DNA from: Lachnospiraceae bacterium
Lineage (GTDB): Bacteria > Bacillota > Clostridia > Lachnospirales > Lachnospiraceae
DNA: 33,646 bases
Assembly (NCBI GenBank): GCA_017436865.1
Contig: JAFSCH010000037.1
Location: 1 to 33,646 of the forward strand
Direction: 5' to 3'
Positions 23,249-31,305 of this stretch are shown piece by piece (position 1 is the first letter of the stretch; every line of letters begins with the position of its first letter). The notes beneath the pieces were generated by a model. The model ran no database searches and had not been told where the DNA came from. It saw only the letters and a list, made by a program, of their open reading frames with translations. Made by a program: the position numbers and the translations under genes.

Positions 23249-24626
23249 TTTACTGTTCTATTTGCAATATCCGTTTGTAAGATATGCTTTGATTGTTGGA
23301 GTGTTAATAGCACTTTGTTCCTCCTTGTTAGGAGTTACACTAGTGCTAAAACGTTTTTCATTTATAGGAGATGGCCTGTCGCATGTGGCATTTGGAGCAA
23401 TGGCAGTTGCAACAGTATGCAATATTGTAAATGACACATGGATTGTTATGCCGATAACCATAGCTGCAGCAGTTTTGCTCTTAGGAATGGGGCAGAATGC
23501 AAAAATTCGTGGAGATGCGGCAATCGGTATGTTGTCGGTTGGCGCTTTGGCAATCGGTTATATGTTGATGAACGTTTTTTCAACATCGGCTAATATTTCC
23601 GGGGATGTGTGTACTACGTTGTTTGGTTCCACGTCAATTTTAACGTTGACAAAAGAAGAGGTAATACTGTGTATTGTGATGTCGATTGTGGTAGTGGCAT
23701 TTTATGTTCTTTTTTATAACCGAATATTTGCAGTTACCTTTGATGAGGATTTTGTCAGGGCAACAGGAAAAAATGCAAAAATGTATCATATGCTGATTGC
23801 TGTAGTAACGGCGGTGATTATTGTACTTGCAATGAATTTGGTAGGTTCTTTGCTGGTATCTGCATTGATTATTTTTCCGGCAGTATCAGCCATGCAAAGA
23901 GTACACAGTTTTCGTGGAGTAGTAATCTATGCGGCGGTATTGTCTGTCATAGGAGCTTTTGCGGGGATGTTGATATCGATTCTTTGTTCTACACCGGTTG
24001 GAGCGACGATTGTAGTGATGGATATCGTTCTCTTTGCACTAAACTGTGTGGGAGCAAAGAAACCGAAGGCTCTTGCAACAATGGTATGCATGTGCTTCCT
24101 GTTATCAGGTTGTGTAGAAGATGGGAAGGTGCTCGTGAAGGAGGAAAGTACGAAAAGTATTAGTGAGTCTGCGGTAGAAGAGGAAAGTACGGAAGGTGTT
24201 AGCGAGTCTTTCGTGGAAGAACAGACCACACAGGAAAGTGAAAAGTCAAATGAGGTGGATTATGATCTTACGTTGATGGGAAGTGATATGGTATATGCAA
24301 CCGTATATCAGTTGATGGTAGACCCGCAAACGTATGAAGGGAAGACTTTTAAGATAGAAGGTCAGTATTATCCGGCCTTTTATGAACCAACCCAGAAATA
24401 TTATCATTATTGTCTTATTACAGATGCACTGGCCTGCTGTTCTCAAGGCTTAGAGTTTGTCTGGGAGGATGGAACGCATAGCTATCCGGAAGAGTATCCG
24501 CAGCCAGGAGAGAACATAGTTATTACGGGGAAATTTGAAACATACCAGGAAGGTGGAAATACAAGTTTGTATTGCAGAATTCAGGAAGCTAAGTTAGAAG
24601 TAGTTAAAACTGAAAATATAAAATAA
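23241..24626 (+). CDS. znuB: ZnuB permease fused to a lipoprotein-like domain
   Basis: The gene starts at ATG 23241, inside the end of znuC, after AAGGAGG. Residues 1-~270 are a cluster-9 (ABC-3) permease with about eight membrane helices; VLKRFSFIGDGLSHVAFGAMA and NLVGSLLVSALIIFPAVSA are its conserved blocks. The usual protein ends near there. Here it continues with KKPKALATMVCMCFLLSGC (lipobox Cys291), an internal segment looking just like a lipoprotein signal peptide, then a Glu/Ser/Thr linker (~295-335) and a domain (~335-455) with GKTFKIEGQYYPAF, ITDALACCSQGLEFVW and PGENIVITGKFETYQEGG. That domain resembles the C-terminal part of TIGR03943/DUF1980-type proteins that accompany zinc regulons. 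A single protein of 461 residues is predicted. Confidence 0.88.
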   Translation: MSSLLFYLQYPFVRYALIVGVLIALCSSLLGVTLVLKRFSFIGDGLSHVAFGAMAVATVCNIVNDTWIVMPITIAAAVLLLGMGQNAKIRGDAAIGMLSVGALAIGYMLMNVFSTSANISGDVCTTLFGSTSILTLTKEEVILCIVMSIVVVAFYVLFYNRIFAVTFDEDFVRATGKNAKMYHMLIAVVTAVIIVLAMNLVGSLLVSALIIFPAVSAMQRVHSFRGVVIYAAVLSVIGAFAGMLISILCSTPVGATIVVMDIVLFALNCVGAKKPKALATMVCMCFLLSGCVEDGKVLVKEESTKSISESAVEEESTEGVSESFVEEQTTQESEKSNEVDYDLTLMGSDMVYATVYQLMVDPQTYEGKTFKIEGQYYPAFYEPTQKYYHYCLITDALACCSQGLEFVWEDGTHSYPEEYPQPGENIVITGKFETYQEGGNTSLYCRIQEAKLEVVKTENIK

Positions 24627-24633
24627 GCAGAGA

Positions 24634-24672
24634 AGAAGGTATACGAAAATAGATTGTATACCTTCTATTTTT
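24634..24672 (+). terminator. Terminator of the zinc operon
   Basis: AGAAGGTATAC (24634-24644) pairs perfectly with GTATACCTTCT (24656-24666), followed by ATTTTT. It lies just after the last gene of the zinc operon and 6 bp before repeat copy 3. Confidence 0.88.
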
Positions 24673-24678
24673 AAATAT

Positions 24679-24769
24679 TAGGAAATTGCTGTAACATAGT
24701 GGTAGTTAGACAAGAATTTCGGCAGAAATTCTTGCCAAAGTGCGTGCGCTGGCACGCACTATTTTTATT
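24679..24769 (+). repeat. Terminator-trailing palindromic repeat, copy 3
   Basis: TAGGAAATTGCTGTAACATAG starts the unit; the first hairpin has CAAGAATTTC and GAAATTCTTG around a changed loop (ggca), and the second hairpin GTGCGTGC-gctg-GCACGCAC with TATTTTTATT is identical to copies 1 and 4. Confidence 0.85.
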
Positions 24770-24869
24770 AAGGTAGGTCAAATATTCAGAATATGATAAA
24801 AAGTTTATACAATTTCAAAACAATATGTGATATACTAGCATATATATATGTGAAAAATGTTATATCTTT

Positions 24870-24898
24870 TTGTAAAAAAGTGCATACTGTAGTTATAT
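24870..24898 (+). promoter_or_regulatory. Candidate promoter of the lactate dehydrogenase gene
   Basis: TTGTAA (24870-24875) and TTATAT (24893-24898) are 17 bp apart, 26 bp before the start codon. The -10 box is poor, so this is tentative. Confidence 0.35.
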
Positions 24899-24923
24899 CT
24901 ATAAGAAAGGACACCCATCTAGT

Positions 24924-25904
24924 ATGAAAATAGCATTTTATTCTACAAAACCATACGACAGAATCTATTTTGAGCCAATGAGCGAGGAATATGATATCAA
25001 AATACATTTTTTTGAAGTACCGTGTAATGAAGAAACGATTCCGCTTGCAAAGGGGCATGATGCAGTCTGTATTTTTGTAAATGATTATCTGAATGCACAA
25101 ATGATCCATGAGTTAAAAGAAATGGATTGTAAGGCGATTTTGCTTCGAAGTGCAGGTTTTAACCATGTGGATATTAAGGCGGCAGCAGCGTGTGAGATTC
25201 CGGTATTGCGCGTACCAAGCTATTCACCGGAGGCAGTTGCTGAGTTTGCAATGGCGTTGCTCTTAACGGTGAACAGACATACTCACCGTGCCTATACCAG
25301 AACCCGAGATTTTAATATGAATATCAATGGGTTTATGGGAATTGATTTACATGGAAAAACAGCAGGAGTTGTTGGAACCGGTAAGATTGGGCAGGCGATG
25401 ATTCGTATTTTACAGGGATTTGGTATGAAGATTGTTGCCTATGATCCGTATCCGAATCCTAATCTTGATATTGAGTACGCTTCTATAGAAGAGGTATTTC
25501 AAAGAGCAGATGTGATTACGCTACATTGTCCTTCAACAAGAGAGACAAAGCACATTGTGCAGGCAAAAACGATAGAGCTGATGAAAGATGGTGTTTATCT
25601 GATTAATACTTCAAGAGGAGATTTGATTCGAACAGAAGACTTGATAGAAGGGCTTCTTCAGAAAAAATTCGGCGGAGTTGGTTTGGATGTGTATGACGAG
25701 GAGGGCGGAGTCTTTTATGAAGACCGTTCAAATGACATAATGGAAGATCCAAATCTGGCAAGACTGTTATCGTTTCCGAATGTGTTAGTGACTTCGCACA
25801 TGGGATTTTTTACGAGAGAGGCTGTACAGGCAATTGCAGAGGTTACTTTGAAAAATGCAGATGCAGTACAAAAAGGATTACCTTTAGAAAATGCAGTGCA
25901 ATAA
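24924..25904 (+). CDS. ldhA: D-lactate dehydrogenase (D-2-hydroxyacid dehydrogenase)
   Basis: The 326-residue protein starts at ATG 24924 with AGAAAGGAC upstream. It reduces pyruvate to D-lactate with NADH, regenerating NAD during fermentation. The N-terminus MKIAFYSTKPYDRIYFE and LLRSAGFNHVDIKAA are typical of fermentative LdhA. The NAD fold is GVVGTGKIGQAMIRILQGFG with the Asp of VAYDPYPNP. The active site is complete: Arg in INTSRGDLI, Glu in YDEEGGVFYEDRS and His in VTSHMGFFTREA. It has its own upstream region after the zinc operon terminator. Confidence 0.93.
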   Translation: MKIAFYSTKPYDRIYFEPMSEEYDIKIHFFEVPCNEETIPLAKGHDAVCIFVNDYLNAQMIHELKEMDCKAILLRSAGFNHVDIKAAAACEIPVLRVPSYSPEAVAEFAMALLLTVNRHTHRAYTRTRDFNMNINGFMGIDLHGKTAGVVGTGKIGQAMIRILQGFGMKIVAYDPYPNPNLDIEYASIEEVFQRADVITLHCPSTRETKHIVQAKTIELMKDGVYLINTSRGDLIRTEDLIEGLLQKKFGGVGLDVYDEEGGVFYEDRSNDIMEDPNLARLLSFPNVLVTSHMGFFTREAVQAIAEVTLKNADAVQKGLPLENAVQ

Positions 25905-25940
25905 TTATAGAAAAGTCACTTTTTATGGGGTGAGATTAGG

Positions 25941-26468
25941 ATGATATTGGGAAAAAGGGAAACAAAAATCATAAAGAATTATCAAATGCAGGAGGAAAAG
26001 CCGAACATAGTAGTGCGTTCGGCTTACAGGGATGAATGGGATGACGCCATGGCGTTAGCGTGGCGCACCTTCATGCGGTTTGAGGCGGATGACTATTCGA
26101 CAGAAGGGATAAAAAGCTTTCAGGATTTTATAACGGATACAACGTTATACCGTATGTTTGTAATGGGAGCATATCAGCTATTTTGTGCTTTGGATGGAAA
26201 GAAATTGGTTGGCATGATTAGTCTTAGAAATGAAACGCATATATCATTATTGTTTGTAGATGCTTCTTATCATAAAAAGGGTGTTGGAAGAGCTTTAATT
26301 GAGCATGTAGGAAAATATGTTCTTTTGGAAGAAGGTTTTCATAGACTGACTGTGAATGCAGCACCGTATGCGGTTGGTTTTTATCATAAACTAGGTTTTC
26401 ATGATACAGATACAGAGAAGATAAATGATGGAATTCGCTATACACCAATGGAAAAGAAACTGGTGTGA
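25941..26468 (+). CDS. GNAT-family N-acetyltransferase
   Basis: The 175-residue protein starts at ATG 25941. After a polar start of ~28 residues, VRSAYRDEWDDAMALAWRTF begins the GNAT fold, LVGMISLRNETHISLLFVD is the central strand pair, YHKKGVGRALIEHV is the acetyl-CoA pyrophosphate loop, and VNAAPYAVGFYHKLGFHDTD the last motif. It transfers an acetyl group to an unknown small molecule or protein. It follows ldhA by 36 bp and precedes the HD-GYP-type gene by 18 bp, so the three may share a transcript. Confidence 0.88.
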   Translation: MILGKRETKIIKNYQMQEEKPNIVVRSAYRDEWDDAMALAWRTFMRFEADDYSTEGIKSFQDFITDTTLYRMFVMGAYQLFCALDGKKLVGMISLRNETHISLLFVDASYHKKGVGRALIEHVGKYVLLEEGFHRLTVNAAPYAVGFYHKLGFHDTDTEKINDGIRYTPMEKKLV

Positions 26469-26486
26469 TACATAGGAGGGGACAAA

Positions 26487-27743
26487 ATGGCAATAGAATA
26501 TATTACAAGTAAAAATCTGTTTTCGTTAATCTGTGATACTTTAAAATTAATGGATAAGTCTTTGGTAAAGCATGGAAAAAGAGTTAGCTATATCATGTCA
26601 AAAATGCTGGAATGCAAAGGGGGATATGAAAAATATGAGATAGCTGATTTTATGTTGCTTGCCGTTTTACATGATATCGGAGCTTATAAAACAGATGACG
26701 TGAGAAAGCAGCTTACCTTTGAGGCAAAGAATCCATTGCCACATTCCATTTACGGTTATCTTTTTCTGAAGTATCTTTCTCCGCTGGAGGAGCAGTCTAA
26801 GATGATTTTGTATCATCATGCGGATACGTCACAGATAGCGCATGTTGATTATACATATATGGATGAAGCGGAGATTTTAAAGGTTGCAGAAATCATGGAC
26901 ATTTGGATGAAAGCCTTTGGTGAGAAGTTCGATCCGCATATGATTGATCGTTATCGAGGAACGAAATATCAGGATGAGGCGTGTGACTTATTGTTTGAAG
27001 CTGTGGAAAAATATGATATTTTCACAAAACTTAAGGATGGTTCTTATGAGAAGGAATATGAGGAAAGTCTGGAATACATTTTGCTTTCAGATGAAGAAAA
27101 GGAAAAATATTTAAAGATGCTGATGTATTGCACAGGTCTTAGGGATGAGACTATGGTATCGAGTACCATTGCGACTATTTATGTCAGCAGAGAAATTGGT
27201 AAAAAGTTGCGAATCAGCGAGTTGGATAAGAATGAGATTTATTATGCAGCACTGTTACATGACTTAGGAATGCTTGCTATGCCAAAGGAATTAATTGATG
27301 CACCTAGAAAATTGGAAGAGGCAGAATTGAATCTCATTCATACACATGTGGAACTGACAAGTGAAGCACTTAAGGGCAAACTTGCGCAGAGTATTATTGA
27401 TATATCAGCTACTCACCATGAGCGTTTTGATGGTAGTGGATATCCACGTGGCATTAAAGGTAGTGTTATGAATAATAAGCAGGCAATTTTGCAGATTGCA
27501 GAGTTGGTAGTAAACTTGAGCAGTGATAAACCATATCGAAAGGCGCATTCCAAGGAGGAAATCGTAAAAGAACTCAATGATGGTATTGTATCCGGTAAGT
27601 TTGATGGTATTGTAACGGATACCTTCTTAAAGTACTATGATGAGATTATGGAAAAGGCAATGGAAAAAGCGTCGGCAGCACTTGTGCTATATCAGAAGTT
27701 GCAACGTAACAGTGACCAGGTTTATAAGAATTTTACAAAATAG
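26487..27743 (+). CDS. HD and HD-GYP domain phosphohydrolase
   Basis: The 418-residue protein starts at ATG 26487 after AGGAGGGG. It has two HD modules. The first (~10-150) has LLAVLHDIGAYKTDD and ILYHHADTS. The second (~225-400) is HD-GYP: AALLHDLGMLAMPKEL, LIHTHVELTSEAL, ISATHHERFDGSGYPRG, then ILQIAELVVNLS. HD-GYP proteins hydrolyse cyclic di-GMP or related cyclic dinucleotides. No sensor or receiver domain is attached, so the input is unknown. The last codons (YKNFTK and stop) are repeated after the lectin gene at 28874-28895. Confidence 0.9.
   Translation: MAIEYITSKNLFSLICDTLKLMDKSLVKHGKRVSYIMSKMLECKGGYEKYEIADFMLLAVLHDIGAYKTDDVRKQLTFEAKNPLPHSIYGYLFLKYLSPLEEQSKMILYHHADTSQIAHVDYTYMDEAEILKVAEIMDIWMKAFGEKFDPHMIDRYRGTKYQDEACDLLFEAVEKYDIFTKLKDGSYEKEYEESLEYILLSDEEKEKYLKMLMYCTGLRDETMVSSTIATIYVSREIGKKLRISELDKNEIYYAALLHDLGMLAMPKELIDAPRKLEEAELNLIHTHVELTSEALKGKLAQSIIDISATHHERFDGSGYPRGIKGSVMNNKQAILQIAELVVNLSSDKPYRKAHSKEEIVKELNDGIVSGKFDGIVTDTFLKYYDEIMEKAMEKASAALVLYQKLQRNSDQVYKNFTK
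27721..27739 (+). repeat. 19-bp direct repeat flanking the lectin gene, left copy
   Basis: TTTATAAGAATTTTACAAA forms the end of the HD-GYP gene here and recurs exactly at 28874-28892, 1.15 kb downstream, after the lectin gene. Both copies read YKNFTK followed by a stop codon in the same frame. Confidence 0.9.
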
Positions 27744-27859
27744 TATAGATAGTTAGTAATTGAAGGTTGAAAAATAAACAGCGTTAGTGTATAGTTTTCT
27801 GATGTGTATTGATTTACATAACCAATACAAAAAGAGAAGTTATGAGGAAGGACAAAACG

Positions 27860-28849
27860 ATGAAAAAATTTGGAACAAAAGTATTTGTAGCACTAACGAC
27901 AATAGGATTGGCTTTAGGTAGTATGCCATTAACAATCAATGCTGCAGAGCCACAGGCTGCTGTAATGATTCCAGCGAATGCAGGAACATTTAATGGGCAT
28001 TATTATTATGTATTTAATAATGAGAATTATACTTATGAACAGGCTAAACTGTTTTGTGAAGCTGTAGGAGGATATCTTGCAACAATTACAAGTCAAGAAG
28101 AGAATGATTATGTATTTCAGTATATGAAGCTTTCAGGATATCAAAGTGCATATTTTGGACTTAGTGATTCTGCAACTGAGGGAACATGGACCTGGTCCAA
28201 TGGTGAAACTGTAAACTATACAAATTGGTCAAAGAATGAACCGAATGCAGAGCGTAGTGATGAAGATTATGCAATGTTTTACTATAAGTATGAGACTGGA
28301 AAATGGAATGATGGTAATTTCGGAAATGGAACAGTACGTGGTGGAAAAGCATTTATCTGTGAATGGAATGGAGATGCAACAGGACAAGTACCTGTAGCAA
28401 CAGAACCAGTAGTAGCACAGCCGACCACAACAATTCCAATGCCGGTAGATGCAGGTGTGTTTAATGGTCATCATTATTACATATATAATGGTGCAGGCTA
28501 TACATATGAACTGGCTGCTCAACACTGCATTATGGCAGGGGGATATCTTGCAACAGTTACAAGTCAGGAAGAAAATGATTACTTATATCAATATATGAAG
28601 AATGTTGGATATGAGAGTGCATATTTTGGATTAAGCGATGCAGCGTTAGAAGGAACATGGGTGTGGTCTAATGGTGAATTGTTAGAGTATACTAATTGGG
28701 CACAGGACGAGCCAAATGCTGTAAGTAGTGGAGAAGACTATGGAATGTTCTATTATAGAAATAAAGATGGAAAATGGAACGACGGAGACTTTGATTCAGG
28801 TACTACAATAGCAGGTGGTAAAGCATTTATTTGTGAGTGGAATTACTAG
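27860..28849 (+). CDS. Secreted protein with two tandem C-type lectin domains
   Basis: The start is ATG 27860, after AGGAAGGA (27845-27852); a longer in-frame version from 27809 has no good site. The 329-residue product has a signal peptide (MKKFGTKVFVALTTIG, cleavage near INAAE). Two domains of ~125 residues follow (~40-165 and ~195-325), joined by a Pro/Thr/Val linker. Each has GHYYY or GHHYY, the first-helix Cys in LFCEA or QHCIM, GGYLAT-x-TSQEENDY, YFGLSD, WTWSNGE or WVWSNGE, EPNA, KWNDG and AFICEWN. EPN and WND are the calcium- and sugar-binding motifs of mannose-type lectins. No membrane or wall anchor follows, so it is probably released. Sugar or matrix binding in the gut is likely. 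Confidence 0.9.
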   Translation: MKKFGTKVFVALTTIGLALGSMPLTINAAEPQAAVMIPANAGTFNGHYYYVFNNENYTYEQAKLFCEAVGGYLATITSQEENDYVFQYMKLSGYQSAYFGLSDSATEGTWTWSNGETVNYTNWSKNEPNAERSDEDYAMFYYKYETGKWNDGNFGNGTVRGGKAFICEWNGDATGQVPVATEPVVAQPTTTIPMPVDAGVFNGHHYYIYNGAGYTYELAAQHCIMAGGYLATVTSQEENDYLYQYMKNVGYESAYFGLSDAALEGTWVWSNGELLEYTNWAQDEPNAVSSGEDYGMFYYRNKDGKWNDGDFDSGTTIAGGKAFICEWNY

Positions 28850-28873
28850 AATTGATTATCATAAATGAAGATA

Positions 28874-28895
28874 TTTATAAGAATTTTACAAAGTG
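28874..28895 (+). pseudogene. Relic of the HD-GYP gene 3' end after the lectin gene
   Basis: The 19 bp at 28874-28892 are identical to 27721-27739. Including the bases before and after, the frame reads N-E-D-I-Y-K-N-F-T-K and a stop, close to the real end N-S-D-Q-V-Y-K-N-F-T-K. It looks like the last ten or so codons of a second copy of the HD-GYP gene, or the far side of an insertion that carried in the lectin gene. Confidence 0.6.
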
Positions 28896-28911
28896 ATTTT
28901 CACCCAATTTA

Positions 28912-28940
28912 TTGAAATGAAAAATGAAACATAGTATTAT
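28912..28940 (+). promoter_or_regulatory. Promoter of the DUF624 gene
   Basis: TTGAAA (28912-28917) and TATTAT (28935-28940) are separated by 17 bp, ~40 bp before the start codon at 28980. Confidence 0.55.
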
Positions 28941-28979
28941 ATTTTCTAGCAGTTTTTGCTCGAGAGGAGAAGGTATACT

Positions 28980-29684
28980 ATGTTTAAATTAGACAGTCCA
29001 TTGATGAATTTTTTGGGAAAAGTATGTGACATTATGATTCTGAATGTCCTAGTGATTGTTTTCAGCATTCCCATATTCACAGCAGGTGCAGCAATCACGG
29101 CAGCCTATTCCGTTGCGTATAAGATGGTGAAAAACGAAGAGGGGCATATTACAAAAGGTTTTTTTAAAGCGTTCAAGGAGAACTTTAAACAATCAACAGC
29201 AATTTGGCTGATTTTCCTTGCAGTATTTTTTATATTATTCTTTGATTATAGAATTATGTTCTATTCCGAAGTGGAATTAAATGAGTTGATACAGTATGGT
29301 GTAATTGCGGTAACGGTGATTCTGGCGATGGGATTTTCTTTCGTATTTCCGCTTCAGGCAAGATTTAGTAATACAGTAAAGAATACGATTAAGAACTCAT
29401 TTTTAATGGCGTTATCCCATTTGCCAAGTGCGATATTGTTTGTGGTATCTTACGCAGTTCCAATTCTTGCGTTTTACTTCTTGCCTCAGTTAGGTCCTGT
29501 GGTACTCATGCTTGCTTGTGGTTTACTTCCTTATGCAAAGTCATTCTTGTTTTTGAAAATCTTCAAAAAATATGAGGTTATGATAGCAAATAATGAACAA
29601 GAGGAAGAATCGACTGGAGAAGGAATCTTTGCAGTTAGTGATGCAATGGAGAAAATGTCTGAAAATAATAAGAAAAAGAAGTAA
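28980..29684 (+). CDS. DUF624 (YesL-like) membrane protein
   Basis: The start is ATG 28980 after GAGGAGAAGG; a TTG at 28956 is less likely. The 234-residue protein has about five membrane helices. The start SPLMNFLGKVCDIMILNVL, IFTAGAAITAAYSVAYKMV and KGFFKAFKENFKQSTAIW are hallmark blocks of DUF624/YesL proteins, which usually lie beside sugar ABC transporters. A charged tail (~205-234) is cytoplasmic. The next gene encodes the shared ATPase of such transporters, which fits, but no permease or binding-protein gene is seen here. Function is unproven. Confidence 0.85.
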   Translation: MFKLDSPLMNFLGKVCDIMILNVLVIVFSIPIFTAGAAITAAYSVAYKMVKNEEGHITKGFFKAFKENFKQSTAIWLIFLAVFFILFFDYRIMFYSEVELNELIQYGVIAVTVILAMGFSFVFPLQARFSNTVKNTIKNSFLMALSHLPSAILFVVSYAVPILAFYFLPQLGPVVLMLACGLLPYAKSFLFLKIFKKYEVMIANNEQEEESTGEGIFAVSDAMEKMSENNKKKK

Positions 29685-29746
29685 TTACAAGAGAATAAAA
29701 AATACATATTCGTCAATCTGTACATGTAAAAGTATATGGCTTAGTC

Positions 29747-29794
29747 AAGTTGCTTACTGAGCGGACAAATCGTTCGTTTGGTAAGCAACTTTTA
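29747..29794. terminator. Long hairpin between the DUF624 gene and msmK
   Basis: AAGTTGCTTAC (29747-29757) pairs perfectly with GTAAGCAACTT (29781-29791), then TTT. The stem continues inward with several G-U pairs, giving about 20 pairs in all. It could end transcription of the DUF624 gene; the A-rich left flank would allow the same on the other strand. Confidence 0.5.
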
Positions 29795-29905
29795 CATAAC
29801 GTCTAAAAAATATTTGTGGATTTGTGGCATAGCATTTTTAAATAAATTCTTATATACTTAGAGCATACGAAAACACGATATAATATTTTTCGGGAGGAAA
29901 GAAAA

Positions 29906-31018
29906 ATGGCAAGTTTATCTTTAAAAAATGTGTGCAAAGTATATCCTAATGGATTTGAAGCAGTAAAGGATTTCAATCTTGAAATCGCTGACAAGGAATT
30001 CATCATCTTCGTAGGACCTTCAGGATGTGGTAAGTCTACTACACTCCGTATGATCGCAGGTCTTGAAGATATTTCTTCAGGTGAATTAAGAATCGGTGAT
30101 AGATTAGTAAATGATGTAGAGCCTAAGGACAGAGATATCGCAATGGTATTCCAGAACTACGCTCTTTACCCACATATGACAGTATATGATAACATGGCAT
30201 TCGGTCTTAAGTTAAGAAAAGTTCCTAAGGCTGAAATCGATAAGATGGTAAAAGAAGCAGCTAAGATTCTTGATCTTGAGAAGCTTCTTGATCGTAAGCC
30301 AAAGGCTTTATCCGGTGGTCAGAGACAGCGAGTTGCTATGGGACGTGCTATCGTTCGTAATCCTAAGGTATTCCTTATGGATGAGCCTCTTTCAAACTTG
30401 GATGCTAAGTTACGTGTACAGATGCGTATCGAGATCGCTAAGTTACATCAGAGATTAGGTACAACCATCATCTACGTTACACATGACCAGACAGAGGCTA
30501 TGACTCTTGGTACAAGAATCGTTGTTATGAAGGATGGTATCGTACAGCAGGTAGATACACCACAGAACTTATATGAGAAGCCACAGAACTTATTCGTTGC
30601 AGGATTCATGGGATCTCCTCAGATGAACTTCCTTGATGCAAAGGTAGAAGTTACAGGTGATGTAGCAAACTTAAAGATTGCAGATCTTACTATTGCACTT
30701 CCACCAGCTAAGTCTAAGAAGTTAATTGAAGGCGGATACAACGGAAAGACAGTTACTTTCGGTATCAGACCAGAAGATATCTATGATTCTCAGATGATGG
30801 TAGAAGCTAAGTCTGGAAGCACATTCGAGACAACTATCCGTGTATACGAGTTACTCGGTGCAGAAGTATTCTTATATGCTGATTTAGCTGACTTCCCTAT
30901 CACAGCTAGAGTTGATCCTAGAACAACAGCTAGACCTGGCGATAAGGTTAAGTTCGCTATCGACGTTGAAAAGATTCACGTATTCGATAAGGAAACAGAA
31001 AAGGTTATCACAAACTAA
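29906..31018 (+). CDS. msmK: Sugar ABC transporter ATP-binding protein, MsmK/UgpC type
   Basis: The 370-residue protein starts at ATG 29906 after GGGAGGAAAG. It has Walker A GPSGCGKST (residues 37-45), the Q-loop VFQNYALYPHM, the signature LSGGQRQRVAMGRA, Walker B VFLMDEPLSNLD and the switch VTHDQTEA. Residues ~240-370 form the MalK-type OB/TOBE domain (VAGFMGSPQMNFL, FGIRPEDIYDS). Proteins of this type energise several carbohydrate importers encoded elsewhere. Codon use is much more selective than in its neighbours (many ATC, GCT, CTT and GGT), pointing to high expression. A TATAAT box lies at 29879-29884, and a strong terminator follows. Confidence 0.94.
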   Translation: MASLSLKNVCKVYPNGFEAVKDFNLEIADKEFIIFVGPSGCGKSTTLRMIAGLEDISSGELRIGDRLVNDVEPKDRDIAMVFQNYALYPHMTVYDNMAFGLKLRKVPKAEIDKMVKEAAKILDLEKLLDRKPKALSGGQRQRVAMGRAIVRNPKVFLMDEPLSNLDAKLRVQMRIEIAKLHQRLGTTIIYVTHDQTEAMTLGTRIVVMKDGIVQQVDTPQNLYEKPQNLFVAGFMGSPQMNFLDAKVEVTGDVANLKIADLTIALPPAKSKKLIEGGYNGKTVTFGIRPEDIYDSQMMVEAKSGSTFETTIRVYELLGAEVFLYADLADFPITARVDPRTTARPGDKVKFAIDVEKIHVFDKETEKVITN

Positions 31019-31040
31019 TCTGAATATATGTTGTAAATTT

Positions 31041-31069
31041 ACCCGAGTGGTTCGCCACTCGGGTTTTTT
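31041..31069 (+). terminator. Terminator of msmK
   Basis: ACCCGAGTGG (31041-31050) and CCACTCGGGT (31055-31064) form a perfect 10-bp stem with a TTCG tetraloop, followed by T. Repeat copy 4 starts 9 bp further on. Confidence 0.95.
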
Positions 31070-31078
31070 GTTCCTTTA

Positions 31079-31164
31079 TAGGAAAGTGCTGTAGCGTAGT
31101 GGCAGTTAGACAAGAATTTCGTAAGAAATTCTTGCCAAAGTGCGTGCGCTGGCACGCACTATTT
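31079..31164 (+). repeat. Terminator-trailing palindromic repeat, copy 4
   Basis: It is almost identical to copy 1 (143-233) from TAGGAAAGTGCTGTAGCG through both hairpins, and differs only in the tail (TATTTGTTCG in place of TATTTTTATT). Confidence 0.85.
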
Positions 31165-31305
31165 GTTCGTATAAATCTAAATATCTCTTAAAATACCGTT
31201 TACGCTCTAATTATGACCGTTCGCGAAAAAAATGAATTCCTAGATTTTTTTATGATACAATGACAAACGGTTAGTATACATGGTGAAAAGAGGAGAGTTG
31301 TAAAT

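Noticed and set aside
26042-26066. Palindrome ACGCCATGGCGT inside the GNAT gene as another inserted element
   Set aside because: The encoded residues (DDAMALAWRTF) fit the GNAT fold without an insertion, so it is probably chance.
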